A stretch of DNA of 24,973 nt from Lachnoclostridium sp. UBA7097. GTDB taxonomy: Bacteria; Bacillota; Clostridia; Lachnospirales; Lachnospiraceae. The stretch spans positions 21,041 through 46,013 of the forward strand of contig DKYP01000187.1 in assembly GCA_002499945.1 (NCBI GenBank), written 5' to 3'. Made by a program: the position numbers and the translations under genes. Numbering within the stretch: position 1 is the stretch's first letter; every line of letters begins with the position of its first letter. Below the pieces are notes generated by a model. That model made no database searches and was not told the origin of the DNA. It saw nothing but the letters and a program-made list of their open reading frames with translations. Of the stretch, positions 16,869 to 24,973 are shown one piece after another.

Positions 16869-16931
16869 ACTTGGGCTGGTAATTCAAAAGTGTCCCATGG
16901 CAAAAAAACTGGGCTGGCAATATATTTTGCC
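16869..16931. repeat. tandem pair of GGGCTGGYAAT repeats in the divergent intergenic region
   Basis: Two direct copies of TGGGCTGGYAAT start at 16872 and 16910, 38 bp apart, in the 293-bp gap between lipoprotein 1 and the kinase gene. Each is followed by an A/T-rich stretch and a C-run (GTGTCCC, TGCCCCC). The same core, flanked by matching sequence (ATGNCAAAAAA before it), occurs on the minus strand of the palindrome at 530-557, with about 20 of 23 bases shared. It may be part of a dispersed repeat family or, given its place between two divergent promoters, a regulator binding site. Confidence 0.55.
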
Positions 16932-16996
16932 CCCTAATCTCTAAAAACTACTGTATTAATCCGCAAAAAAGTACCGCTCTTTTTTTATCCCTGTTA

Positions 16997-17005
16997 TGAT
17001 ATAAT
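16997..17005 (+). promoter_or_regulatory. extended -10 promoter of the kinase/regulator operon
   Basis: TGATATAAT is a perfect extended -10 element (TGn-TATAAT) 50 bp upstream of the chosen kinase start. The ATG at 17004 overlaps this box, so it would lie upstream of the transcript start and is unlikely to be used. Confidence 0.65.
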
Positions 17006-17054
17006 GTTTTCATATAAAATTATAACTTATTACAGAGGAGGTGCTGGATTTTAT

Positions 17055-18872
17055 ATGAAGATAAACTTCCGTTTAAAATACTTTTCTACAGGAAATATGA
17101 AACACCAGCTTATCACCCTTTTTATTTTCGCCGTTATACTCCCTGTTTTTGGAATAAGCTGCATACTTGCCTTTTACACATGGCAAAGAACCATAACACA
17201 TTACAAAGACCTGTCCAGTTCACAGGAAAGACTTGTCCACTCAACCATTGTATCCACATCTATACATCTCCATTCTGTTTATGAAAGTGTATCCAGCCAT
17301 TCTGGACTACAGGAATTATTATGTGAAGATGATACTGGTTTTGATACTATAAAAGCAACTGGTGAACAAAGCACATTTTTTGATAATATACTGGAAAATA
17401 CTGCCATGCTTACAAGCCTGCAGTTATATGTGCCAGAAAACCTTATGAGGAACGTGGAAGCCAATAAATATATAATACCCGTTACAGAAGATTTAAAAGA
17501 TTCCAGCTGGTATAAAAAGTCACTGGATATATCTGGCAATTTCTGGACCAGTGATACACGGACAGGGCAGAATGATATAAATTATCTGGAACTTTACTAC
17601 TGCTGCCATATACCAGTCCCTAAGAAAAACACTTATGCTGTACTTGTAATGTCTGTTTCCAATGATTACCTGCGCAATTTAATTTCCAATGGGAATTATA
17701 AAATTTATATTAATGTAAATGATGAACCTGTTTTTATAAGTTCTGACCGCCACTATGAAGGCAGCCAGTTTCCTATTGATACGGAAGATGAAGAAAACCT
17801 TCCACATACAGGGATTTTTACCTTATTTGGCAAAAAGGCTGTTGGTTCACTGGCAACTGCCAGTTTATACCATTCTTCAGACAAACTCCATATATTTGTA
17901 GCCGATACAAGCGCAGTAAAAACAGCAAACCACCTGCTTATGATTTTCATCCTGATTATGCTTTTTACCCTGCTGGTTTCTGCTACTATTAATTTTTTAT
18001 ATGCCTCTTATTTCAGCAGCCGTATCAATACATTAAGGCTTGCAATGTATAAGATTAGCAATAATGATTATGAAATTGTAGATAATATACGTGGGGATGA
18101 TGAACTTACGGCAACATTCCGTGATATGAAGATTATGGTAAAAAAGTTAAAAGCAGCGGAAGCCAGAATCTACCAGGCACAAATACGTGAACAGATAGTT
18201 GAGAACCAGCAGCAGCAGATGGAATTAAAGCTTCTTGCCAACCAGATTAACCCGCACTTTCTGTACAATACACTGGAAAGCATACGTATGAAAGCTTTTG
18301 TAGAGGGCAATAAAGACGTTGCCAATGCAATAAAGCTTTTAAGCAAATCCATGCGCTATGTACTAAGCAACACGCAGACGTCTTCCACAACGCTTGACAA
18401 AGAACTGGATTATATTTCTACCTACCTTGCAATCCAGAAGCTGCGTTTTGGCACACGCATAAATTATGATATTAAAATTGATAAAAGGCTTGAACCATCC
18501 TATTACCATATCCTTCCTGTGCTTTTACAGCCGGTTGTTGAAAATGCAATTTCACACGGGCTTGAAAACCTGGAGGATGGAGGCAATATTATATTAAAAA
18601 TCCACCCATCCAAAGATATGTCACTTCTACATGCGGATATATTTGACAATGGTTCTGGAATGCCAAGGGAAAAACTTAATGATGTAATCTCACATCTGGA
18701 CACACCCCCGGAAAACCCGGATGAACATGGAATAGGGCTTTACAATATCAGTAACCGTATACACCTTTTCTACGGGCGTGAATACGGAATTACCATACGT
18801 AGCAAAGAAAACTTTGGAACATGTGTAACTGTCACAATCCCACTATACAATATTATGGAAAATGAGGAGTGA
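17055..18872 (+). CDS. YesM-like sensor histidine kinase
   Basis: This is a 605-residue membrane kinase of the LytS/YesM class. Transmembrane helix 1 is at about 18-42, a large external sensor (dCache-like) at about 43-292, and transmembrane helix 2 at about 293-318. A HAMP linker (about 319-372) and a coiled coil with QIVENQQQQMELK follow. The His-kinase motif QINPHFLYNTLESIRMKA has its phosphoacceptor histidine near 401. The ATPase domain has VVENAISHGLE, FDNGSGMP and HGIGLYNISNRI. The frame opens at 17004, but that ATG overlaps the -10 box. The ATG at 17055 has GAGGAGG 13 nt upstream, a rather long spacing. It pairs with the AraC-type regulator 4 nt downstream. Such systems sense extracellular oligosaccharides, often through a solute-binding protein. 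Confidence 0.92.
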   Translation: MKINFRLKYFSTGNMKHQLITLFIFAVILPVFGISCILAFYTWQRTITHYKDLSSSQERLVHSTIVSTSIHLHSVYESVSSHSGLQELLCEDDTGFDTIKATGEQSTFFDNILENTAMLTSLQLYVPENLMRNVEANKYIIPVTEDLKDSSWYKKSLDISGNFWTSDTRTGQNDINYLELYYCCHIPVPKKNTYAVLVMSVSNDYLRNLISNGNYKIYINVNDEPVFISSDRHYEGSQFPIDTEDEENLPHTGIFTLFGKKAVGSLATASLYHSSDKLHIFVADTSAVKTANHLLMIFILIMLFTLLVSATINFLYASYFSSRINTLRLAMYKISNNDYEIVDNIRGDDELTATFRDMKIMVKKLKAAEARIYQAQIREQIVENQQQQMELKLLANQINPHFLYNTLESIRMKAFVEGNKDVANAIKLLSKSMRYVLSNTQTSSTTLDKELDYISTYLAIQKLRFGTRINYDIKIDKRLEPSYYHILPVLLQPVVENAISHGLENLEDGGNIILKIHPSKDMSLLHADIFDNGSGMPREKLNDVISHLDTPPENPDEHGIGLYNISNRIHLFYGREYGITIRSKENFGTCVTVTIPLYNIMENEE

Positions 18873-18876
18873 GGTA

Positions 18877-20421
18877 ATGATGAATGTACTGATTGCAGAT
18901 GACGAACAGCTTGTACTGGAAGGAATTAAACAGATTATCGACTGGGATTCCTGTGGATTTTCAATCTGCGGGACTGCAAGGAACGGTGAGGAAGCTTTAA
19001 AGAAAATCCTGGATTTAAACCCGGCTCTTGTACTTCTTGATATACGTATGCCCAGAATGAACGGGATTGAAGTTGTCAAAGAAGCCACCGGGGCGGGATT
19101 TACTGGCAAATTCATTATTTTAAGCGGCGTTTCAGATTTTAAACTTGCACAGACTGCCATGCGTTATGGCGTAGACTTTTACTTAACAAAACCTGTTGAT
19201 GAAGATGAACTTGAACAGTCGGTATGTACTGTACGTGATATTATTATAAAAGAATCAAAGACTTCCCTTTCTTATTCACAATACCTTGATAAAGCAAGAG
19301 AAAACATTATAAGGGAAATACTTTTAGATACTTGTGATTACAGTACCTTAAACCTTGAGGAACTGCATCTTAATGCCAGTGTCTACCAGGTGGTAACTTA
19401 TGGAAATTATAACCAAGGGCAGTTCCACCAGGCATGGGACTTTTCAGAACTTATGCGTGTCACTAACCAGGATAATAATTCATTTGATATCCTGGAAATA
19501 GAACAGAGAAAGGCAATCCTTTTAAAAGGCCCGTTTGCTACAGGGCGTTTTAACGATTTACTCGCACACTACCACCATGCACCGCAGAAAGGCTCTCCTT
19601 TTGACTCTGTATTCCTTGCCTACGGGCGGCAGGTAACAGACGTACAGGATATAAATCTGTCTTATAAAGATGTATGCCAGTTAGAAGCACGCCGGTTCTT
19701 CTGCACACCTGGACAGCATGTAGTTGGTTATAAAGAACTGGACAGGCAGGAAATTTCTGCGTGTTTACCTTCACCAGACCTTACTTCCAGATATGCAGAA
19801 TCCTTCTCCAATTACATACAGTCATACAACCCGGTGCTGATTACTGAAACTTTAAAAGAATTATCAGGCTTCCTTTCCGGCTGCAATGCTAAAATTATAG
19901 ATATCAAACACTTTTTAATAGATATTTACATCCTTGTAAAGCAGAAAATCATGCAGGCATTCCCTAATTCAGACCTGCCATTTCCTGCCAACACTTCTGT
20001 AATAATATTAATAGAAGAAAAATACTATCTTTATGAAATAATTACATTCCTTGCAGAACAATTTGAAATGTGCATGAATTCTGTAGGGTATTCTTCTGGT
20101 GAAAATGTGCTTGATGAAGTCCTGTATTATATAGAACACAACTACCAGGAGAACTTAAAACTTGAAAGCATTGCCTCACTTTTTGGATATAACAGTTCCT
20201 ACCTTGGCAGGCTTTTTACCAAAAAACTAAATGTAAACTTCAATACTTACTTAGACCAGGTACGCATTGCCAAAGCCAAAGAACTGCTTGCCAACCCTTC
20301 ACTTAAAGTATATGAAATTGCCAAAATGGCAGGTTACAACAATGTAGATTACTTCCACCGCAAGTTTAAAAAACATGAAGGCACTTCACCAGCAGAATAC
20401 CGCAAAAAAATCCTTCCATAA
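18877..20421 (+). CDS. YesN-like response regulator with AraC DNA-binding domain
   Basis: This 514-residue cytoplasmic regulator has an N-terminal receiver domain (about 1-120) with D8-D9-E10, phosphoacceptor D55 in LVLLDIRMPRMNG and K105 in YLTKPVDEDE. A middle region of about 280 residues has no recognised motif, as is usual for YesN-type proteins. The C-terminal AraC domain (about 412-514) carries two helix-turn-helix units: ENLKLESIASLFGYNSSYL, and YEIAKMAGYNNVDYFHRKFK followed by HEGTSPAEYR. The start is one of two adjacent ATGs (18877 or 18880), 4 nt after the kinase stop; a longer frame from 18862 lacks a ribosome binding site. It probably activates the flanking lipoprotein/glycosidase and cellobiose phosphorylase transcripts (inference). 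Confidence 0.93.
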   Translation: MMNVLIADDEQLVLEGIKQIIDWDSCGFSICGTARNGEEALKKILDLNPALVLLDIRMPRMNGIEVVKEATGAGFTGKFIILSGVSDFKLAQTAMRYGVDFYLTKPVDEDELEQSVCTVRDIIIKESKTSLSYSQYLDKARENIIREILLDTCDYSTLNLEELHLNASVYQVVTYGNYNQGQFHQAWDFSELMRVTNQDNNSFDILEIEQRKAILLKGPFATGRFNDLLAHYHHAPQKGSPFDSVFLAYGRQVTDVQDINLSYKDVCQLEARRFFCTPGQHVVGYKELDRQEISACLPSPDLTSRYAESFSNYIQSYNPVLITETLKELSGFLSGCNAKIIDIKHFLIDIYILVKQKIMQAFPNSDLPFPANTSVIILIEEKYYLYEIITFLAEQFEMCMNSVGYSSGENVLDEVLYYIEHNYQENLKLESIASLFGYNSSYLGRLFTKKLNVNFNTYLDQVRIAKAKELLANPSLKVYEIAKMAGYNNVDYFHRKFKKHEGTSPAEYRKKILP

Positions 20422-20425
20422 AAAT

Positions 20426-20467
20426 CCGCCAGCAGAACTTTAACCTGCTGCTGGCGGGTATTTTTTT
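20426..20467. terminator. bidirectional terminator between the regulator and lipoprotein 2
   Basis: CCGCCAGCAG (20426-20435) pairs with CTGCTGGCGG (20448-20457), followed by seven Ts on the plus strand and by a five-T run on the minus strand. It serves the regulator gene and the convergent lipoprotein 2 gene. The end of the lipoprotein 2 coding region lies inside the stem. Confidence 0.9.
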
Positions 20468-22185
20468 GCATAAGCCCTTCTTGCTGATACCTGGTCTTTG
20501 GCATTTTTTAAATCCACTTCATATACATCATCATACCCAAGTGCCTGCACCATATCCTGCATTTCCTTTAAATATGCTTTAAAATCACTGGCAGGTACAA
20601 AAATTATTTCCCATGAATATTTAATTACCATTGATTTACAGCGTTCGCGCACTGTCGTAATATTGGCATCTTCTACATCTGTAAAATAGTTTGCACCCGG
20701 GGCAATAAGGAGCATATCATGCTGTTCAAGATATTCTACTGCTGTATCCGCACCCATTTTTTCTTTCCAGTCTTTTTCAAGCGCATTATCTTCATTATTA
20801 ATAGTTGATTCCCAGCACAGGTAATTATATGTTTTACCTGTTACAGGGTCAATATTATTTAAACTCAGTGCCCTGAAATTAAGTGCTGATATACCCGCGT
20901 TCCAGTTTCCTCCCCCATACTCCTCTGGTACTTCTATATAATTATTAGGAAGTGCCCTTTTGCCAAATTCTGTCAACGCTGGTTTGCCATCTGCACCAAT
21001 TTCCCACGTAAGCCCTAAAGGACCTGCCGCACCGTTAGCCTGCCCGTTTAACTGCATACCTTCAGGGGAGTAAAGCCAGTCTATAAAATCTGCCATTCTC
21101 TGCGGGTCCTTTGCACTGCTCCCAATTGCTATAACCCTTGCAGAATCACCATCTGGCCAGCACCCGAATGAAAAAATCTCCATATCTTTGACAGGCGCTA
21201 TTTTAAACCCTTTTCCTTTTTCTTTATTCCCTGTTGTATTAAACATACTCTGCCCAACCCATGGCCACGGACTGTAAAGCACTTTGCCTGCCTGGTATTT
21301 TAAAAGCCATGTATCATAATTCTGTGATGCAGAGCCAGGGTCAAGAAGCCCTCTTTCATTTGCCTTGTTAAAAAATTCAAGTACCTTTACATATATAGAA
21401 TCACTGTCAATAATATTCTGGCAGTCAGAACCATCTGCCTTTGACAGGACAAATCCCATCTCATCATATCCATACATACATGCAATCTGCTTTGCATTAT
21501 TCATCATATTATCATCCCATGCCCTGAATAAAGAAATTGCATAAATATCATTACAGCCTTCCTCTTTCCTTGCAAGTTTCTGCATTTTTCCAAGAACGTC
21601 CAGGAAATCATCTAAATTTTCCATCTCAGGATAACCAAGCTTTTTATAATAATCCCACCTTATATACGGGCCAAAAGTAGGGTCAATTATCTCGGAAGGT
21701 TCTGTTGCACCCTGTGATGATATAGAATTAGGGAAGCCATAGATGCCTTTATTCCCAGCCAGTTTATTTGTCTTGGATATTGCATCACCATACTTTTTCA
21801 TAATATCCTTATCTTTAATAAATCCAGTACAATCCATAACAAGCCCTGCATCTACCATTGTGTTAAACTTTCCATTCGCAGTATTAACAACAAGCAAATC
21901 CCCGAGGCTTCCCATCGCTGCCCGTGTCTGCATCACCGCATCACCGCCCGATATATTTGGTGCAATAATATTTAGTTCCATATTAAACCTGTCCTTAACC
22001 ACCTTTGCAAACCATCCGCTCTGTATCCCCTGGTAATTTGCAAATTCATCATATACATCAACCGTAATAAATTCTTTATAAGCGCTTGTCCTTAAAACAG
22101 GGTTTTTATCATTATGCACACAGCCTGTGACAGATAATACTGTTACCATGGCACAAAGCATTATGCAAGTCAGTCTGTTTTTCAT
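20440..22185 (-). CDS. extracellular solute-binding lipoprotein 2 (LplA-like, family 1)
   Basis: This 581-residue surface lipoprotein has a signal sequence with lipobox VTGC and lipidation at Cys22. The mature protein is a family 1-type sugar-binding fold and clearly a paralogue of the lipoprotein at 15004-16761. It shares GWFAKVVKDRFN near 57-68, RAAMGSLGDLLVV, GLLDPGSASQNYD and the late ALEKDWKEKMGADTAVEYL segment (compare IEKSWREETGAVSAKEYL in copy 1). The start has AGGAGG close to the ATG. The last residues (YPPAAG) are encoded within a terminator stem. It is transcribed alone, divergent from the DUF624/cellobiose phosphorylase pair. It probably binds a cello-oligosaccharide or related glycan. 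No permease lies nearby, so it needs one elsewhere or acts as a sensor. Confidence 0.92.
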   Translation of the reverse strand: MKNRLTCIMLCAMVTVLSVTGCVHNDKNPVLRTSAYKEFITVDVYDEFANYQGIQSGWFAKVVKDRFNMELNIIAPNISGGDAVMQTRAAMGSLGDLLVVNTANGKFNTMVDAGLVMDCTGFIKDKDIMKKYGDAISKTNKLAGNKGIYGFPNSISSQGATEPSEIIDPTFGPYIRWDYYKKLGYPEMENLDDFLDVLGKMQKLARKEEGCNDIYAISLFRAWDDNMMNNAKQIACMYGYDEMGFVLSKADGSDCQNIIDSDSIYVKVLEFFNKANERGLLDPGSASQNYDTWLLKYQAGKVLYSPWPWVGQSMFNTTGNKEKGKGFKIAPVKDMEIFSFGCWPDGDSARVIAIGSSAKDPQRMADFIDWLYSPEGMQLNGQANGAAGPLGLTWEIGADGKPALTEFGKRALPNNYIEVPEEYGGGNWNAGISALNFRALSLNNIDPVTGKTYNYLCWESTINNEDNALEKDWKEKMGADTAVEYLEQHDMLLIAPGANYFTDVEDANITTVRERCKSMVIKYSWEIIFVPASDFKAYLKEMQDMVQALGYDDVYEVDLKNAKDQVSARRAYAKKYPPAAG

Positions 22186-22228
22186 ATTTTACCTCCTAAA
22201 GCCAGTAACTATTCATCTGGTTTATATA

Positions 22229-22258
22229 ATTATACAACATATATTCATACAAATACAA
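22229..22258 (-). promoter_or_regulatory. promoter of lipoprotein 2
   Basis: On the minus strand TTGTAT (22258-22253) and TATAAT (22234-22229) are 18 bp apart, about 45 bp upstream of the lipoprotein start. Confidence 0.5.
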
Positions 22259-22327
22259 TTTTTTTTGCAAATTTTGTACGTATTTCTAGTCACTTTTTTC
22301 TGGTATTTTAACCATATATTAAGACGT

Positions 22328-22333
22328 TATAAT
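22328..22333 (+). promoter_or_regulatory. -10 box of the DUF624/cellobiose phosphorylase operon
   Basis: TATAAT lies 38 bp upstream of the DUF624 start codon. The -35 region is poor (T-rich), consistent with a need for an activator, plausibly the AraC-type regulator nearby. Confidence 0.45.
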
Positions 22334-22370
22334 AATAGTGGGTTAGAATAATAATAAGGAGGTTTTTTAT

Positions 22371-22988
22371 ATGAACGCAGGAAAATTTAATCCTTTAATA
22401 GACTCTATTAACACATTGTGCAATCTTTTTGTATTGAATGTAATATTTTTAATTACGTGTATCCCTGTATTTACAATTGGTACCGCCCTTTCATCTTTAT
22501 ATTATGTAATGATTAAAGAGATAAAAGGTGAATATGGATACCTTGTCCGTACATATATCAGGGAATTTAAACGCAATTTTAAAAACAGCACCATTGCTTT
22601 TTTAATCTTTTTCTTTATTGGTGCCATTTTATTATTTAATGCCCTGTTCTGGCCTTTCAGGGGGACTGCGCTGTCATCTGTGGCTACAGGCATACTTGCA
22701 GCACTTTCTATTATATGGCTGGTTATTTCACATTATACATTCCCGCTTATTGGGCGGTTTGTAAATACAACCATTAACGCTATTAAGAATTCATTAGGGC
22801 TGGCAATCAGTAATTTCAAATGTACTCTTGCCCTGCTCCTTATTGATGTATGTGCAGTCTGTTTCTGCCTGTTTTTCCCGCTAAAAACTGTAATTATGGT
22901 ACTATTTACATTTGGGTTTGTACTGGTTGCTTATTTCCAGTCTATTATATTCAATAAAGTATTTACGCCATATGAGAAACAGGAGTAA
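22371..22988 (+). CDS. YesL-like DUF624 membrane protein
   Basis: This 205-residue integral membrane protein has about five hydrophobic helices (near 15-43, 72-95, 103-128, 152-170 and 172-194). It contains the DUF624 core: an N-terminal NPLIDSINTLCNLFVLNVIFL segment and a cytoplasmic loop LVRTYIREFKRNFKNS near 58-73. Its length is normal for the family. DUF624 proteins are found with YesM/YesN regulators and LplA-type transport systems for plant oligosaccharides; their biochemical role is unknown. AAGGAGG precedes the ATG. The cellobiose phosphorylase gene follows after 44 bp and probably shares its transcript. Confidence 0.88.
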   Translation: MNAGKFNPLIDSINTLCNLFVLNVIFLITCIPVFTIGTALSSLYYVMIKEIKGEYGYLVRTYIREFKRNFKNSTIAFLIFFFIGAILLFNALFWPFRGTALSSVATGILAALSIIWLVISHYTFPLIGRFVNTTINAIKNSLGLAISNFKCTLALLLIDVCAVCFCLFFPLKTVIMVLFTFGFVLVAYFQSIIFNKVFTPYEKQE

Positions 22989-23032
22989 GATTAAGCTGCA
23001 TTAAAATATTAATATGAAAGGATATAAACACT

Positions 23033-24973
23033 ATGAAATTTGGACATTTTGATGATGTGAAAAAGGAATATGTGGTTACTACGCCAAAAACCCCTCTTCC
23101 ATGGATTAATTATCTTGGCAATGAGGACTTTTTCTCACTGGTTTCAAACACATGCGGAGGTTACAGCTTCTATAAAGATGCAAAGCTTCTGAGGATTACA
23201 CGCTACCGTTATAACAATGTACCAGCTGATACCAACGGCAAGTACTATTTCATTAACCATAATGGTACAATCTGGAACCCGGGGTGGCAGCCTTCCAAAA
23301 CACCCCTTGATACTTATGAATGCCACCACGGGCTTGGCTACAGCAGGTTTATCTCTTCCAAAAACGGAATACATGCAGACCTTTGTGTATTTGTGCCATT
23401 AGGTGAAACCTGTGAGGCACACCGCCTGGTACTGCGTAATGATACAGAAGAAACACAAAGCCTGTCATTAAGTTCTTATGTAGAATTTTGTTTCTGGAAT
23501 GCAGTAGATGATTCTACTAACTTCCAGCGTAATTTAAGCATTGGTGAAGTTGAAGTTATTGGCTCCGCAATATACCATAAAACTGAATACCGCGAGCGCA
23601 GGAACCATTATGCATACTATATTGCAAATACAGATATTGACGGCTTTGATACAGACAGGGATGTATTTCTTGGGGATTATGGCAATATAGAAAATCCGGA
23701 AAGCGTAAGGGATGCCGTTTCACACCAGTCTGTAGCAAGTGGCGGCGCTGTAATTGGCTCACACCATTTCTCCATTACACTTGCACCTGGGGAGGAGAAA
23801 AGCATTATCTTTTTACTTGGATATGCACAGAATCCCGAAGAAGAAAAGTGGGAAGCACCAGGCATTATTAATAAAAAACCTGCCCTTGATACATTCTCAA
23901 GACTTGACACTGATGAAAAATTTGAGGACGCATTAAAAGCTTTATCTGCTTACTGGGACTTGCTTCTCTCCAAATTTACCATAGAATGTGCCGATGAAAA
24001 GTTAAGCCGTATGGTAAATATCTGGAACCAGTACCAGTGTATGGTTACTTTTAATATGTCACGTTCTGCCTCCTACTTTGAATCAGGTACCGGACGTGGC
24101 ATGGGATTCAGGGATTCCTGCCAGGATTTGCTTGGATTTGTACATCTTATTCCAGACAGGGCAAGGCAGCGTATACTTGATATCGCCGCCACACAGTTTG
24201 AGGATGGCAGTGCTTACCACCAGTACCAGCCGCTTACCAAAAAAGGAAATGCCGATATTGGCAGCGGTTTTAATGATGACCCGCTGTGGTTAATTGCCGG
24301 TACTGCTGCCTATATTAAGGAAACAGGCGATATATCCATATTAGATGAAAATGTAAGTTTTAATAATGATATTACAAAGGCAAAGTCCCTCCTTGAACAT
24401 TTAAAACGTTCATTTGATTATATATTATCACACCTGGGGCCTCACGGGCTGCCGCTTATCGGGAGGGCAGACTGGAACGACTGTCTTAACTTAAACTGTT
24501 TTTCAACAGAGCCTGGTGAATCCTTCCAGACCTCAGGGCCATCAGAAGGGCCAGTTGCAGAGTCTGTATTTATTGCCGGGATGTTTGTTAAATATGGACG
24601 TGAATATGCAGAAATCAATAAACTTATACATAATGATGCAGAGGCAGAAAGGGCATTAAAAGCAGTTAATGAAATGTATAAAACAGTCCTTGGTGCAGGC
24701 TGGGACGGGGAATGGTTTTTACGTGCCTATGATGCAAGTGGCAGCAAAGTGGGTTCTTCTGTATGTGAAGAAGGAAAAATCTATATAGAGCCGCAAGGGT
24801 TCTGTGTACTTGCAGATATAGGAATTGAAGAAGGACATGCCAAAAAAGCCCTTGATTCTGTTAAAGAACATCTTGATACAAAGTATGGCATTGTACTGTT
24901 ACAGCCTGCCTACAGCCATTATTATGTAAACCTTGGCGAAATATCTTCATATCCACCAGGATATAAAGAAAAT
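23033..24973 (+). CDS. GH94 cellobiose phosphorylase (3' end outside window)
   Basis: Open to the window end: 647 codons are visible, about 80% of the usual 810-820 residues. The enzyme splits cellobiose with phosphate into alpha-glucose-1-phosphate and glucose in the cytoplasm; there is no signal peptide. The N-terminus (MKFGHFDDVKKEYVVTTPKT, then PWINYLGNEDFFSL) is the signature of true cellobiose phosphorylases. The sugar-binding GMGFRDSCQD lies at 356-365. The catalytic acid is in GRADWNDCLNLNCFS near 477-491 (Asp483, with Asp480 nearby). EPQGFC and GEISSYPPGYKEN follow at the visible end. The phosphate-site histidine region lies beyond the window. The ribosome binding site is weak (AAAGGA, 10 nt before the ATG). 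Cellodextrin phosphorylase, also GH94, differs at the N-terminus and is less likely. Confidence 0.95.
   Translation, partial: MKFGHFDDVKKEYVVTTPKTPLPWINYLGNEDFFSLVSNTCGGYSFYKDAKLLRITRYRYNNVPADTNGKYYFINHNGTIWNPGWQPSKTPLDTYECHHGLGYSRFISSKNGIHADLCVFVPLGETCEAHRLVLRNDTEETQSLSLSSYVEFCFWNAVDDSTNFQRNLSIGEVEVIGSAIYHKTEYRERRNHYAYYIANTDIDGFDTDRDVFLGDYGNIENPESVRDAVSHQSVASGGAVIGSHHFSITLAPGEEKSIIFLLGYAQNPEEEKWEAPGIINKKPALDTFSRLDTDEKFEDALKALSAYWDLLLSKFTIECADEKLSRMVNIWNQYQCMVTFNMSRSASYFESGTGRGMGFRDSCQDLLGFVHLIPDRARQRILDIAATQFEDGSAYHQYQPLTKKGNADIGSGFNDDPLWLIAGTAAYIKETGDISILDENVSFNNDITKAKSLLEHLKRSFDYILSHLGPHGLPLIGRADWNDCLNLNCFSTEPGESFQTSGPSEGPVAESVFIAGMFVKYGREYAEINKLIHNDAEAERALKAVNEMYKTVLGAGWDGEWFLRAYDASGSKVGSSVCEEGKIYIEPQGFCVLADIGIEEGHAKKALDSVKEHLDTKYGIVLLQPAYSHYYVNLGEISSYPPGYKEN

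Noticed and set aside
17004..17054. N-terminal extension of the YesM-like kinase from the ATG at 17004
   Set aside because: That ATG overlaps a perfect extended -10 element, so it would lie upstream of the transcript start.

Overview
The window looks like a chromosomal segment from a motile, carbohydrate-fermenting Firmicute, most likely a Lachnospiraceae member (Roseburia/Agathobacter/Coprococcus/Butyrivibrio-like). This rests on moderate-to-low GC, AGGAGG-type ribosome binding sites, YesM/YesN-type two-component regulators, LplA-type solute-binding lipoproteins, a DUF624 (YesL) protein and a cellobiose phosphorylase. The genus is inference. There are no rRNA, tRNA, CRISPR, phage or transposase genes.

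Left end (1-605): no intact gene is seen. It holds a large imperfect palindrome (361-555) that could fold into a hairpin of almost 200 nt. A sequence motif from its arms recurs as two tandem copies at 16.87-16.93 kb.

Left module (606-8670, all minus strand): three signalling/stress units. (a) A small secreted protein, an OmpR-type response regulator and a histidine kinase, in that transcriptional order. (b) A MacB/FtsX-type ABC exporter pair (ATPase then an 862-aa double-FtsX permease), which has its own upstream region with repeated half-sites and is the likely target of the kinase/regulator. (c) A BlaI-type repressor and a BlaR1-like M56 metallopeptidase sensor whose C-terminal domain is not a penicillin-binding domain. 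Their promoter is covered by a clear operator array. No beta-lactamase is present.

Right module (8685-24973): a glycan-utilisation locus. The minus-strand operon is solute-binding lipoprotein 1 - methyl-accepting chemotaxis protein - GH31 alpha-xylosidase - GH3 beta-glucosidase, ending in a terminator at 8685-8723. Divergent from it on the plus strand are a YesM-like kinase and a YesN-like AraC regulator. A second, paralogous solute-binding lipoprotein (minus) converges on the regulator over a shared bidirectional terminator. Divergent from that lipoprotein is a plus-strand pair: a DUF624 membrane protein and a GH94 cellobiose phosphorylase, which is cut off by the window end.

Working model (inference): xylose-substituted cello-oligosaccharides, such as xyloglucan oligosaccharides, are captured at the surface by the lipoproteins. 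Inside the cell they are trimmed by the alpha-xylosidase and beta-glucosidase, and cellobiose is phosphorolysed to glucose-1-phosphate plus glucose. The YesM/YesN pair probably controls the locus, and the embedded chemoreceptor suggests that chemotaxis is tuned to the same substrate. No permease or ATPase for sugar import lies in the window.
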